Origin: Stenotrophomonas sp. Ste86
GTDB lineage: Bacteria; Pseudomonadota; Gammaproteobacteria; Xanthomonadales; Xanthomonadaceae
Assembly: GCF_024519465.1 (NCBI RefSeq)
Contig: NZ_JALJRW010000015.1
Span: forward strand, 1 to 64,000
DNA: 64,000 bases
Reading direction: 5' to 3'
Positions 54,611 through 63,121 of the stretch are shown piece after piece. The notes under the pieces were generated by a model. That model ran no database searches. It was not told where the DNA came from and saw nothing but the letters and a program-made list of their open reading frames with translations. Every line of letters starts with the position of its first letter. The stretch's first letter is position 1. Position numbers and translations under genes: made by a program.

Positions 54611-55989
54611 GCATGCATCCTCGGCAGGCGGATGGTGGCCACCAGGCCCCCTCCCACGCGGTTGCTCAGGTCGATCTGGCCCCCATGGCTGTCCACCACG
54701 CGCTTGACGATCGCCAGGCCCAGCCCGGCGCCGCCGGCTGCGGCCCCTTCGCCGCGCGCGAAACGCTCGAACACGCGCTCGGCATCGGCCGCGGCAATGC
54801 CCGGGCCGTGGTCGGCGATGGTCAGCACCCAGTGCTGCGCCTCTTCGGTCAGCGCCACCTGCAGCGTGCCGTCGCCGCCGTATTTGAGGGCGTTGTCGAT
54901 GAGATTCTTGATGGCCTCGCGCAGCAGCAGCGCGTCGCCGTGTATCCAGGCTGCCTGTGCGCTCACCGCCAGCTGCACGCGTGGGGCCGGCAGTGCCTGC
55001 GGCAGTGCTTCGTGCAACGCCTGGTGCACGGTTTCGGTCAGGTCCACCGGGGCGAAGCGCTGCAGGTTGGCACGGTGGATCACGCTGGCGTCGCTGAGCA
55101 GCTGGTTGAGCAGGCGGCTCATGTGGGTGGCGTTGCGTTCGATGGCGTGCAGGCTGCGCCGCATGTCCTCGGGGTCTTCCTCGTCCAGTGCCAGCTGCGC
55201 CTGCGCGCGCAGCGCGGCCAGCGGCGTGCGCATCTGGTGCGCCGCCTCGGCCATGAACGCGCGCAGGGTTTCATTGCTGCCCTGCAGGCGGCCCATGAAG
55301 TGGTTCAGCGCGCCCACCATCTTGTCCATCTCGCGCGGCACGCTGGCATCGAGCGGCTTCAGGTCGGACGGTTCACGCCGCGCCAGCTCGCGCTCCATCC
55401 GCACCAGCGGGCGTAGCGCGCGGTGCACGCCCAGACCCACCAGGGCCAGCGACAGCAGCGACAACACGGCGATGGCCAGCAACGCACGGGTCACCATGTC
55501 CTGCGCCAGCGCTTCGCGCGCGCGCCGGGTCTGGCCCACCTGCACCCGCACTTCGCCCTGCGCCGACGGCGAGGACACCCGCCGCGACACCACCACGAAG
55601 CGCACCTGCTCGCCGCTGTAGAGCGCATCAAACAGCTGTGGGCGGTCGCTGGGCGCGTGCGGCGGCAGCGGCAGGTCCGCATACCCGGTCACCGTCTGGT
55701 CGCGTGCGTCGGACACGCGGTAGAACACGCGATCTTCCGGCGCCATGGCCAGCAGGTCCAGCGCGGCATACGGCAGATCGACCTGCCATTGCGCCTCCAC
55801 CAGCGCCACCGAATCGATGATCGACAGCGCCGAGGACACCAGCAGGTGGTCGTAGGAGCGGTTGGCGGCACGTTGTCCGTAGGCGCGCGCGCCGAACAGC
55901 AACGCCACCGCGAACAGCGCCAGGAACGCGCCCAGGTACAGCCACAGCGTGTGCCGGATCGACCCGGAGGTGCGCGGGTCAGTCGTCAT
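54607..55989 (-). CDS. tctE: Sensor histidine kinase, TctE-like
   Basis: A 460-residue inner-membrane kinase. Two transmembrane helices (about 18-40 and 165-190) flank a TctE-type periplasmic domain (2CSK_N) with DHLLVSSALSIIDSVAL. A HAMP-like segment and HisKA (MAEAAHQMRTPLAALRAQ, phospho-acceptor His) follow, then HATPase with NALKYGG, DHGPGI and GGAGLGLAIVKR. The ATG at 55989 overlaps the regulator gene by 11 bases, and its stop overlaps the binding-protein start. It probably controls the divergent porin and citrate transporter genes. Confidence 0.93.
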   Translation of the reverse strand: MTTDPRTSGSIRHTLWLYLGAFLALFAVALLFGARAYGQRAANRSYDHLLVSSALSIIDSVALVEAQWQVDLPYAALDLLAMAPEDRVFYRVSDARDQTVTGYADLPLPPHAPSDRPQLFDALYSGEQVRFVVVSRRVSSPSAQGEVRVQVGQTRRAREALAQDMVTRALLAIAVLSLLSLALVGLGVHRALRPLVRMERELARREPSDLKPLDASVPREMDKMVGALNHFMGRLQGSNETLRAFMAEAAHQMRTPLAALRAQAQLALDEEDPEDMRRSLHAIERNATHMSRLLNQLLSDASVIHRANLQRFAPVDLTETVHQALHEALPQALPAPRVQLAVSAQAAWIHGDALLLREAIKNLIDNALKYGGDGTLQVALTEEAQHWVLTIADHGPGIAAADAERVFERFARGEGAAAGGAGLGLAIVKRVVDSHGGQIDLSNRVGGGLVATIRLPRMHA

Positions 55990-56680
55990 CGCCGCCCGCA
56001 CTGCCGGCATCCTCGCCCAGCGCTTCTAGCAGATAACCACTACCGCGCACGGTGACGATCCGCAGGGGCGCGTCGGCGAGCTTGCGGCGCAGGCGACCGA
56101 CGTACAGTTCGATCGCATTCGGACCGGCTTCGTCATCGAAGCCGAACAGGCCGTTGCCGATCTCGTCCTTGCCCACCACCTGGCCCAGTCGCCCCATCAG
56201 AATTTCCAGGAGGCGGTACTCGCGGTTGGGCAGCTCGATCGGCTGGCCGTCCAGGCTGACCCGGTGCGAGGCATTGTCGAACTGGAACGTGCCGATCTGC
56301 ACCACTTCGCTGGCCTGGCCACGGGTACGCCGCAGCAGCACCCGGCAGCGTGCTTCGAACTCGCGGAAGTCGAACGGTTTGCCCAGGTAATCATCGGCGC
56401 CGACATCCAGCGCCTGCACGCGGTCTTCGATGCCATCGCGCGCGGTCAGCATCAGCACCGGGGTGCTGTCGCCGCGCTCGCGCATGCCGGCCAGCACGCG
56501 CAGGCCGTCCAGCTTGGGCAGGCCGATATCCAGCACCACCAGGTCGAAGCTCTGGTAGCGCAGCACGCTGGCCGCGGCCAGCCCGTCGCGCTGCCAGTCC
56601 ACCGCGTGGCCACTGCGGCGCATGCGGCGGACGATGGCATCGGCCAGGTCCGGGTTGTCTTCCACCAGCAGCAGGCGCAT
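55979..56680 (-). CDS. tctD: OmpR-type response regulator, TctD-like
   Basis: A 233-residue regulator. The receiver (LLLVEDNPDLADAIV, phosphorylated Asp in LVVLDIGLPKLDG, Lys in LGKPF) precedes an OmpR winged helix (ELPNREYRLLEILMGRLGQV and AIELYVGRLRRKL). A short acidic tail ends the protein. It is the first gene of a regulator-kinase-binding-protein operon, divergent from a porin-CitMHS operon 185 bases away, which is the likely target. Confidence 0.94.
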   Translation of the reverse strand: MRLLLVEDNPDLADAIVRRMRRSGHAVDWQRDGLAAASVLRYQSFDLVVLDIGLPKLDGLRVLAGMRERGDSTPVLMLTARDGIEDRVQALDVGADDYLGKPFDFREFEARCRVLLRRTRGQASEVVQIGTFQFDNASHRVSLDGQPIELPNREYRLLEILMGRLGQVVGKDEIGNGLFGFDDEAGPNAIELYVGRLRRKLADAPLRIVTVRGSGYLLEALGEDAGSAGGDDD

Positions 56681-56865
56681 CGGTCGGGAAATCTCTCAGG
56701 AGCACGAATCCTAGCGCGAGCGGCCACTCCCGTGGGCTTCGCTGCAACGCACAAACCCCTGACAGGTGGATGACAGCTTCCCGGCTCTAGGCTGCGCCAT
56801 CGCATCGCACCCCGTGCCGATGCCATTGGCGACACACCTGCACGAACGAGTACCTGGGAGGGTCC

Positions 56866-58050
56866 GTGGAACTGAACGCACTGCGCTGGCGCACGCCGGC
56901 CGCCTGTACCCTGCTGATGCTGGCCGCACCGCTCTGGGCCGCCGAAGCCAGCGAGGAAGACCGCCCGGTCACCGCCACGCTCGGCGGTCGCCTGCATCTG
57001 GATTTCGCCGATTTCGACAATGACGGCCGTGGCACCCCGAACAAGGACGACACGGAGATCCGCCGCGCCTGGGTGGACGTGTCGGGCAAGTTCTTCGTGG
57101 TCGACTACAAGCTGGAAGCCGATTTTTCGGGCGACCGGGTCGAGGCCAAGGACGTGTTCGTCAGCCGCAGCTTCGGCGACGCAGGCAAGCTCACCGTCGG
57201 CCAGTTCAAGCAGTTCTTCTCGCTCGATGACCGCACCAGTTCCAACTACGGTACCTTCCTGGAGCGCGGCAACGCCGGCACCACGCTGGCGCCGTTGTAC
57301 CGCCTCGGCGCCTCCTGGCAGGCCGCCCGTGGCGACATGACCTGGGCCGCCAGCGCTTACAGCCTGGAAAGCATCGACGCGTGGCAAGTGAAGGGCCGTG
57401 CCGCCGGTGGCCGCGCGACCTGGGCGCCGGGCGCCACCGCCGGCGATGTGCTGCACCTGGGCCTGTCGCTGGCCCACGAGCGCTATGACACTCCCGGCGC
57501 CAACGGTGTGCCCGGGCTGAAGATCCGCCCGCGCCCGGCTGGCCACCTCTCCGACAACAGCCGGCTGACCCTGGTCGATTTCTCGGCCGGGCGCGACACC
57601 GACGTCAACAAGTGGTCGCTGGAATATGCGCAGGTGCGCGGCCCGCTGTCCTGGCAGGGCGAGTTCAGCGGTGCCACCTTCGACGACGGCAGCCAGCGCG
57701 GCAAGGTGCTGGCCGGCTACGGGCTGGTGAGCTGGTTCGTCACCGGCGAGTCGCGGGTGTACGACCGCAAGACCGGCCGCTTCGGACGGGTCAAGGATTT
57801 CCAGCACACTGCCGGCGCGTTCGAGCTGGCCCTGCGCTACGACCAGATGCGCGGCGACCAGCACCTGATCGGCCAGCCGGACCTGCGCGATGCACAGACC
57901 GAGGCATGGACGCTGGGCGGCAACTGGTACATGCGCGAAAACCTGCGCTTCATGCTCAACCTGATCGAAAGCCGCAACCGCGACCGCCTGGCCAGCGCCA
58001 CGCTGGACCGCACCCGCGCGGTGACCGGCCGTCTGCAGTTCGATTTCTGA
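56866..58050 (+). CDS. OprO/OprP-type outer-membrane porin (second copy)
   Basis: A 394-residue porin of the same family as the one at 48252. The signal peptide is TLLMLAAPLWAAEAS. Family blocks are GGRLHLDFADFDND, FKQFFSLDDRTSSNYGTFLE and AWTLGGNWYMRENLRFMLN, with a terminal Phe (QFDF). It starts with GTG 56866 behind a strong GGGAGGG, at a short spacing of four bases. It is followed after 37 bases by the citrate transporter gene, so it probably carries citrate or another carboxylate across the outer membrane. Confidence 0.9.
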   Translation: MELNALRWRTPAACTLLMLAAPLWAAEASEEDRPVTATLGGRLHLDFADFDNDGRGTPNKDDTEIRRAWVDVSGKFFVVDYKLEADFSGDRVEAKDVFVSRSFGDAGKLTVGQFKQFFSLDDRTSSNYGTFLERGNAGTTLAPLYRLGASWQAARGDMTWAASAYSLESIDAWQVKGRAAGGRATWAPGATAGDVLHLGLSLAHERYDTPGANGVPGLKIRPRPAGHLSDNSRLTLVDFSAGRDTDVNKWSLEYAQVRGPLSWQGEFSGATFDDGSQRGKVLAGYGLVSWFVTGESRVYDRKTGRFGRVKDFQHTAGAFELALRYDQMRGDQHLIGQPDLRDAQTEAWTLGGNWYMRENLRFMLNLIESRNRDRLASATLDRTRAVTGRLQFDF

Positions 58051-58087
58051 TCCTTTTCTTCCGCCCTACCCCTCCTGGAGTCTGCAG

Positions 58088-59419
58088 ATGATGCTGAGCA
58101 TCCTCGGCTTTGGCATGGTCATTACATTCATGTACTTGATCATGAGCAAGCGGCTGTCGCCGCTGGTCGCCCTCATCACCATCCCGATCGTCTTCGCGCT
58201 GATCGGCGGCTTCGGCGCCGGCATCGACGAGATGATGCTGGAGGGCATCAAGAAGATCGCGCCCACCGGCGTGATGCTGATGTTCGCCATCCTCTACTTC
58301 GGGGTAATGATCGATGCGGGGCTGTTCGATCCGCTGGTGCGGATCATCCTGCGCTTCGTCAAGGGCGACCCGATGAAGATCGTGCTCGGCACCGCGATCC
58401 TGGCGATGCTGATCTCGCTCGACGGCGACGGTTCGACCACCTACATGATCACCGTGTCGGCGATGCTGCCGCTGTACCAACGGCTGGGCATGAACGCGCT
58501 CAACATGACCTGCGTAACCATCCTGGCTGGTGGCGTGATGAACCTGACCCCGTGGGGCGGGCCGACCGCGCGCGCGGCCACCGCGCTGCACGTGGACCCG
58601 GCCGATGTCTTCGTGCCGCTGATCCCCTCGATGGTGATCGCCTGCGCCGGCGTGCTGCTGCTGGCCTGGTATCTGGGCCTGAAGGAGCGCCGCCGCCTGG
58701 GCGTGGTGAGCCTGCCGCAGGGCGGCAGCTGGATGGACAACAGCGTGTCCGACGATGGCAATGCGCTGCCGACCGTCGAAGACGCCGAAGACGTCAAGCG
58801 CCCGAAGCTGCTGTGGGTGAACCTGGCCCTGACCATCGCGCTGATGACGGCGCTGATCCTGGGCGTGCTGCCGATGCCGGTGCTGTTCATGGTGGGCTTT
58901 GCGATCGCGCTGGTGATCAACTACCCCAACCTGGCCGAGCAGCGCCGCCGCGTGGTCAACCATGCCGGCAACGTGCTGTCGGTGGTGGCGCTGATCTTCG
59001 CCGCAGGCATCTTCACCGGCATCCTCAACAACACCGGCATGGTGGAGGCGATGTCGCACAGCTTCCTGGCGATCATCCCCGACAGCTGGGGTCCGTATCT
59101 GGCGGTGATCACCGCGATCGCATCCATGCCGTTTACCTTCTTCATGTCCAACGACGCCTTCTACTTCGGCGTGCTGCCGATCCTGTCCGAGGCTGCCGGC
59201 ACCTACGGCATCACCCCGGTGGAGATGGCGCGTGCATCGCTGGCCGGGCAGCCGGTTCATCTGCTCAGCCCGCTGGTGCCCTCGACTTACCTGCTGGTGG
59301 GCCTGGCCAAGGTGGAGTTTGCCGACCACCAGAAATTCACCCTGAAGTGGGCGATCGCCATCTCGCTGCTGTTGATGGTCGGTGGCCTGCTGTTCGGTCT
59401 GTATCCCATCGCGGCCTGA
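58088..59419 (+). CDS. CitMHS-family citrate (metal-citrate:H+) symporter
   Basis: A 443-residue inner-membrane transporter with about 12 helices. It matches CitM/CitH of Bacillus in blocks such as ISLDGDGSTTYMITVSAMLP, GGVMNLTPWGGPTARAATAL and FMSNDAFYFGVLPILSEAAG. These proteins import citrate complexed with a divalent metal. The ATG at 58088 has GGAG eight bases upstream. It lies in an operon with a porin upstream and a short-chain dehydrogenase downstream; the TctDE-like system is divergent. Confidence 0.95.
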   Translation: MMLSILGFGMVITFMYLIMSKRLSPLVALITIPIVFALIGGFGAGIDEMMLEGIKKIAPTGVMLMFAILYFGVMIDAGLFDPLVRIILRFVKGDPMKIVLGTAILAMLISLDGDGSTTYMITVSAMLPLYQRLGMNALNMTCVTILAGGVMNLTPWGGPTARAATALHVDPADVFVPLIPSMVIACAGVLLLAWYLGLKERRRLGVVSLPQGGSWMDNSVSDDGNALPTVEDAEDVKRPKLLWVNLALTIALMTALILGVLPMPVLFMVGFAIALVINYPNLAEQRRRVVNHAGNVLSVVALIFAAGIFTGILNNTGMVEAMSHSFLAIIPDSWGPYLAVITAIASMPFTFFMSNDAFYFGVLPILSEAAGTYGITPVEMARASLAGQPVHLLSPLVPSTYLLVGLAKVEFADHQKFTLKWAIAISLLLMVGGLLFGLYPIAA

Positions 59420-59459
59420 TGGGCCGCGCCCTGATCCGGTTACCAAGGAGTCTTCAGCA

Positions 59460-60200
59460 ATGACGCTTCGCATCGCTTACGTCACCAGCGGCATGGGCAG
59501 TGTTGGCACGGCCATCTGCCAGAAACTGGCGCGCAACGGCCACACGGTGGTCGCTGGTTGCGCACCGAACTCGCCACGCAAGGCCGGCTGGCTGCGCGAG
59601 CAGCGCGAGCTGGGCTTCGACTTCATTGCTTCGGAGGGCAATGCCGCGGACTGGTCGTCGACGGTAGCGGCGTTTGCCAAGGTCAAGGCGGAGGTCGGTG
59701 AGATCGACGTGCTGGTCAACAATGCCGGCGGCAGCCGCGACGTGCTGTTCCGGCAGATGAGTCCGGACGACTGGAACGCGGTGATGGGCTCGAATCTGCA
59801 TGCGTTGTTCAACATCACCAAACAGGTGATCGACGGGATGACCGCGCGTGGCTGGGGCCGGATCGTGAACATCGGTTCGGTGAGCGCGCACAAGGGCCAG
59901 ATCGGGCAGGTCAATTTCGCTACGGCCAAGGCGGCCATGCATGGCTTCAGCCGTGCGCTGGCCAATGAGGTGGCCGCACGCGGGGTGACGGTGAATACGA
60001 TTTCACCGGGGTATATCGCCAGCCAGTCGATCAGCAGTTTTCCGCCGGACGTGCTGGACCGGCTGGCCGGGTCGGTGCCGATCCGCCGGCTGGGCAAGCC
60101 GGAGGAAGTGGCGAGCCTGTGTGCGTGGCTGGCGTCGGATGATGCGGCCTACGTGACCGGTGCCGATTACGCGGTGAACGGTGGGTTGCACATGTTTTGA
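59460..60200 (+). CDS. PhaB-like short-chain dehydrogenase with Tyr-to-Phe change
   Basis: A 246-residue SDR, the same length as acetoacetyl-CoA reductase PhaB and similar along its whole length (RIAYVTSGMGSVGTAICQKL, FDFIASEGNAADW, VSPGYIAS-like NTISPGYIAS, GADYAVNGGLHMF). In PhaB the catalytic Tyr153 lies in TNYSTAK; here the block is VNFATAK with Phe153, while Ser (NIGSVSAH) and Lys remain. The nucleotide loop TGGMGGIG is also changed to TSGMGSVG. No phaA or phaC is near. ATG 59460 has AAGGAG upstream. It is the last gene of the citrate operon. Confidence 0.9.
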   Translation: MTLRIAYVTSGMGSVGTAICQKLARNGHTVVAGCAPNSPRKAGWLREQRELGFDFIASEGNAADWSSTVAAFAKVKAEVGEIDVLVNNAGGSRDVLFRQMSPDDWNAVMGSNLHALFNITKQVIDGMTARGWGRIVNIGSVSAHKGQIGQVNFATAKAAMHGFSRALANEVAARGVTVNTISPGYIASQSISSFPPDVLDRLAGSVPIRRLGKPEEVASLCAWLASDDAAYVTGADYAVNGGLHMF

Positions 60201-60244
60201 CCTTGGCGCGTCCGGTTGGACGCGTTGCCTCCCCCACGAGGTGA

Positions 60245-60278
60245 GCCGCGGCGCTGAGAGGCGTCGCGGCTTTTTTTT
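60245..60278 (+). terminator. Intrinsic terminator after citrate operon
   Basis: GCCGCGGCGC (60245-60254) pairs with GCGTCGCGGC (60261-60270), one mismatch, followed by T8. It lies 44 bases after the dehydrogenase stop codon. Confidence 0.9.
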
Positions 60279-60330
60279 GTGTCAGTGTAGAGCGAATGCC
60301 TGCCTGGGCCTGGGCCTGGGCGGGGGTGTG

Positions 60331-60638
60331 CAGCGTCGCGGGACACGCTGCAAGTACATCCCTGTAAGCTCGCGTGTGCCATCCATGGCACACGACGGTC
60401 CCGCGACGCTGCCCCCCCCCGCCCTGGACAGTTGGCCGGTGGCCTTGGCTGGAACACAGCCGCGCAGAGCAACTAGCGGCGCGCAACGCGCCGCACTGCA
60501 TCCCGCTTTCTTGTTGAGCACCCGCAAACTGTCAAGGACGGGTACGGGTGGGGTGGCGGGACCGTCATGCGCCATGGATGGCGCATGCGCGCCTACAGGG
60601 ACGTACTTGCGGCGTGTCCCGACACCCCACCCGTACCC
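60331..60638. repeat. Inverted pair of about 80-100 bp composite repeats
   Basis: Copy A (60331-60411) and copy B (60540-60638) are inverted relative to each other. Both share GTCGCGGGACACGC-like ends, a GCAAGTAC(A/G)TCCCTGTA block and an inner palindrome (TGTGCCATCCATGGCACA in A, TGCGCCATGGATGGCGCA in B) followed by ACGGTCCCGC. Each is closed by its own outer stem (CAGCGTCGCGGGAC with complement in A; GGGTACGGGTGGGGTG with CACCCCACCCGTACCC in B). A run of nine C residues follows copy A. They fill the gap between the citrate operon and the convergent TonB receptor gene. Confidence 0.8.
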
Positions 60639-60670
60639 GACCAAACCAGCGGCCCGGCACGCGAGATGCT

Positions 60671-62974
60671 TCAGAATTCAGCGGCCACCGTCATGAACAC
60701 CTGGCGCGGCGCACTGGCGTGGATCGCGTAGCGGGTGCCGGTCGGATCGGTCGGGGCGAACGAACTGAGCTGGCCGGCGTAGCGCTTGTTGGTCAGGTTG
60801 GTCGCGTTGAGCGACACCTTGATGTCGCGCAGGCCCAGACCCGGACCAAATGAATACCCCGCACCCGCATCGAACGTCGTCACCCCGGCCACCGACTGGT
60901 CGTTGGTGTAGGTGTAGTAACGTTTGCCCGTGTATTTGGCGCGCAGGCTGGCGAAGAACCCGTCGCGGTTCCAGCTGATCTCGCTGGAGGCCATCCGCTG
61001 CGGCGTATCCACCGTGATCTTGCCGGCCACCGGCACGATCGCACCGCCGGAGGTGTAGTCATCCTCGTAGGTGGACTTGTTCCACGACAGCGCGTTGTAC
61101 CACTGCAGGCCCTCGACCGGCTTGAGGATGAAGGTCAACTCCGCGCCCTGGCTCTTCACCGAGCCTACGTTGATGAAGCGGGTGATGCACTCCGGACGCG
61201 TGCCCACCTCGATGCTCGTGCAGGGATTGAGCGACAGCAGGCGGTTGTCGAACATCACGCGGTAGGCCGCGATCGAGGCCTGGTACTTCTCGCCGAAGGT
61301 ACGGAAACCGGCTTCCAGCGTCTTCGACTTCTCCGGCTCCAGCCCCGCACTGGCGGCGAACGATTCCGGGGATACCTGCAACGGGCCACCGCTGCCGCCA
61401 CCGACGAAGGCGGCGATGTTCTCCGAGTAAGAGGCAAACAGCTCCTGGTTCTGGCTGAGCTTGAAACCGATGCCCGCCTGCGGCAGCACCGACTCCTTCG
61501 CGGTCAGCGTCCCGGAGGCGTAGCTGGCCTCGGTGCCCGGCCTGGCGTTGGCGGTCATGCGCGTGTTCGGGCTCTTGATGCCCACATCGACAGTGAGGCG
61601 GTCATCGAGGAAACGCATGCGGTCCTGCACGTAGAACTGGCGCGTGCGGATGTCGAAGTCCTGGTCGAACAGGCGACGGTCGGGGTGGTTGAGGTAGCCG
61701 TCATCCAGGAAGGGGCCGGTGATGTAGTAGAAGTTGCGCTCGACGTTGTGGTCGTTGCGCTCGTACCACAGCCCCGCTTCCAGCGCGTGGATGCCCCACT
61801 GCCAGCTCAGCGCCGCGGTGATGCCCTGGCGGTTGATGGTGTAGTTGGTGCTGCGGATGGAGATCGGCAGCGCCTGCGCGGTACCCGGGTTGGACGGCTG
61901 GCCTGGCGCCCACCAGTGGCCCTGGCCGCGGTTCTCATGGTGGTAGGCCAGCAGCTTCAGGCGCGAGGTCTCGCCCAGCGCCAGATCGGCATCCAGCGAG
62001 TACAGATTGTCGTCGCGCAGCGCGCGGCTCTGGTAGTACGCATCGTCGATGCTGTTGACGCCACCGCTGAAGGCGCACTTCTGTGCGTTGTAGGTGCCCG
62101 GCGCGCAGTAGGCCGCAGCCACCGCGCGATCCCAGTCCGGGGCGTAGATGTTCCAGTCGTAGCCCAGCCCGCGCGCCAGCATGCTCTTGGACAGGTAGGC
62201 ATAGTTGGCCTGGCTCACGCGCGAGGTCGCGGCGAACGCGCCGAAGCGGTTGTCGCCCACGTTCCATACCGCCTTGGCGTTGAACTGGCGGGTGGTCTGG
62301 TTCTGGTTCGGCTCGGCCCACATGTCCGCCTCCTGGTGCACGCCGGAGACGTAGGCCGAGAAGCCGTTGATGTCGCCGGTGTCCACGCGCAGGTAACCGC
62401 GACGCTGGTTGTCATCGCCGACGGTGACGCTGGCACGACCGCCAAATTCGGTGGACGGGTCCTGCGAGAAGTACTGGACGGTGCCGCCCAGGTTGCTGGT
62501 GGAGGCCACGCCCAGCGAACCGATGCCCTGCGACAGTTCGGCACCGGCCAGGTTTTCTGCGATCAGCGCGCGGGCGATGCTCAGGCCGTTGTAGTTGCCG
62601 TAGCTGTTGTCGCCCAGCGGAATGCCATCGAGCGTGTAGCCCAGGCGGCTCTTGTCGAAGCCGCGCAGGGTGATGCTCTGCGATTCTTCGTTGGCCCCGA
62701 ACGCATCGTTGGACTGCACCGACACGCCGGGCAGGCGGTCGAGGATCTTCTGGCCGCTGGTGCCCGGCGGCAGCACCTGCTTGTCCACCGCCGTGATGCG
62801 CTGGACCTGGCGGGTTTCACCCTGGCCGATCACCGACACGGTGTCCAGGGTCTGCGCGCTGAGCGCGGCGCTCGCATCGGTGGTCGCACCGGTGGTGGCG
62901 GCTACATCGGCGGCGTGGGCGTTGGCGGCGCACAGCGCGATCGCAACCGCGATCGTCAGGGGTCGGGTAAGCAT
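60671..62974 (-). CDS. TonB-dependent outer-membrane receptor
   Basis: A 767-residue receptor. The signal peptide is TIAVAIALCAANAHAA. A likely TonB box precedes the plug (LDTVSVIGQGE); the plug has LDRLPGVSVQSND, TLRGFDKSRLGYTLDGIPL and LGGTVQYFSQDP. The barrel ends in the terminal Phe (VAAEF). The shape, with GFRTFGEKYQASIAAYRVMF in the barrel, resembles Xanthomonadaceae receptors of unknown ligand. I chose the ATG at 62974; ATGs at 62989 and 63010 are also in frame. It is preceded by the QEGLA-motif gene on the same strand, 147 bases away. Confidence 0.93.
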   Translation of the reverse strand: MLTRPLTIAVAIALCAANAHAADVAATTGATTDASAALSAQTLDTVSVIGQGETRQVQRITAVDKQVLPPGTSGQKILDRLPGVSVQSNDAFGANEESQSITLRGFDKSRLGYTLDGIPLGDNSYGNYNGLSIARALIAENLAGAELSQGIGSLGVASTSNLGGTVQYFSQDPSTEFGGRASVTVGDDNQRRGYLRVDTGDINGFSAYVSGVHQEADMWAEPNQNQTTRQFNAKAVWNVGDNRFGAFAATSRVSQANYAYLSKSMLARGLGYDWNIYAPDWDRAVAAAYCAPGTYNAQKCAFSGGVNSIDDAYYQSRALRDDNLYSLDADLALGETSRLKLLAYHHENRGQGHWWAPGQPSNPGTAQALPISIRSTNYTINRQGITAALSWQWGIHALEAGLWYERNDHNVERNFYYITGPFLDDGYLNHPDRRLFDQDFDIRTRQFYVQDRMRFLDDRLTVDVGIKSPNTRMTANARPGTEASYASGTLTAKESVLPQAGIGFKLSQNQELFASYSENIAAFVGGGSGGPLQVSPESFAASAGLEPEKSKTLEAGFRTFGEKYQASIAAYRVMFDNRLLSLNPCTSIEVGTRPECITRFINVGSVKSQGAELTFILKPVEGLQWYNALSWNKSTYEDDYTSGGAIVPVAGKITVDTPQRMASSEISWNRDGFFASLRAKYTGKRYYTYTNDQSVAGVTTFDAGAGYSFGPGLGLRDIKVSLNATNLTNKRYAGQLSSFAPTDPTGTRYAIHASAPRQVFMTVAAEF

Positions 62975-63121
62975 GGTCGTCCGTTGCATGTGGGGTGGTG
63001 ACCTGCGCACTGCAGGTGCATGACCATCATGCGAGCGGAAGATGAAAGCATTCTTACGTTATGGCGCGCTCCAGATGAAACGCGACCCGTCGCGCGACGC
63101 AGCGTGCCCGGATGCAACGCA

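Noticed and set aside
46584-60200. Horizontal acquisition of the organic-acid island
   Set aside because: GC content, codon use and repeat content look like the rest of the window; no integrase, tRNA or direct-repeat boundary is seen.
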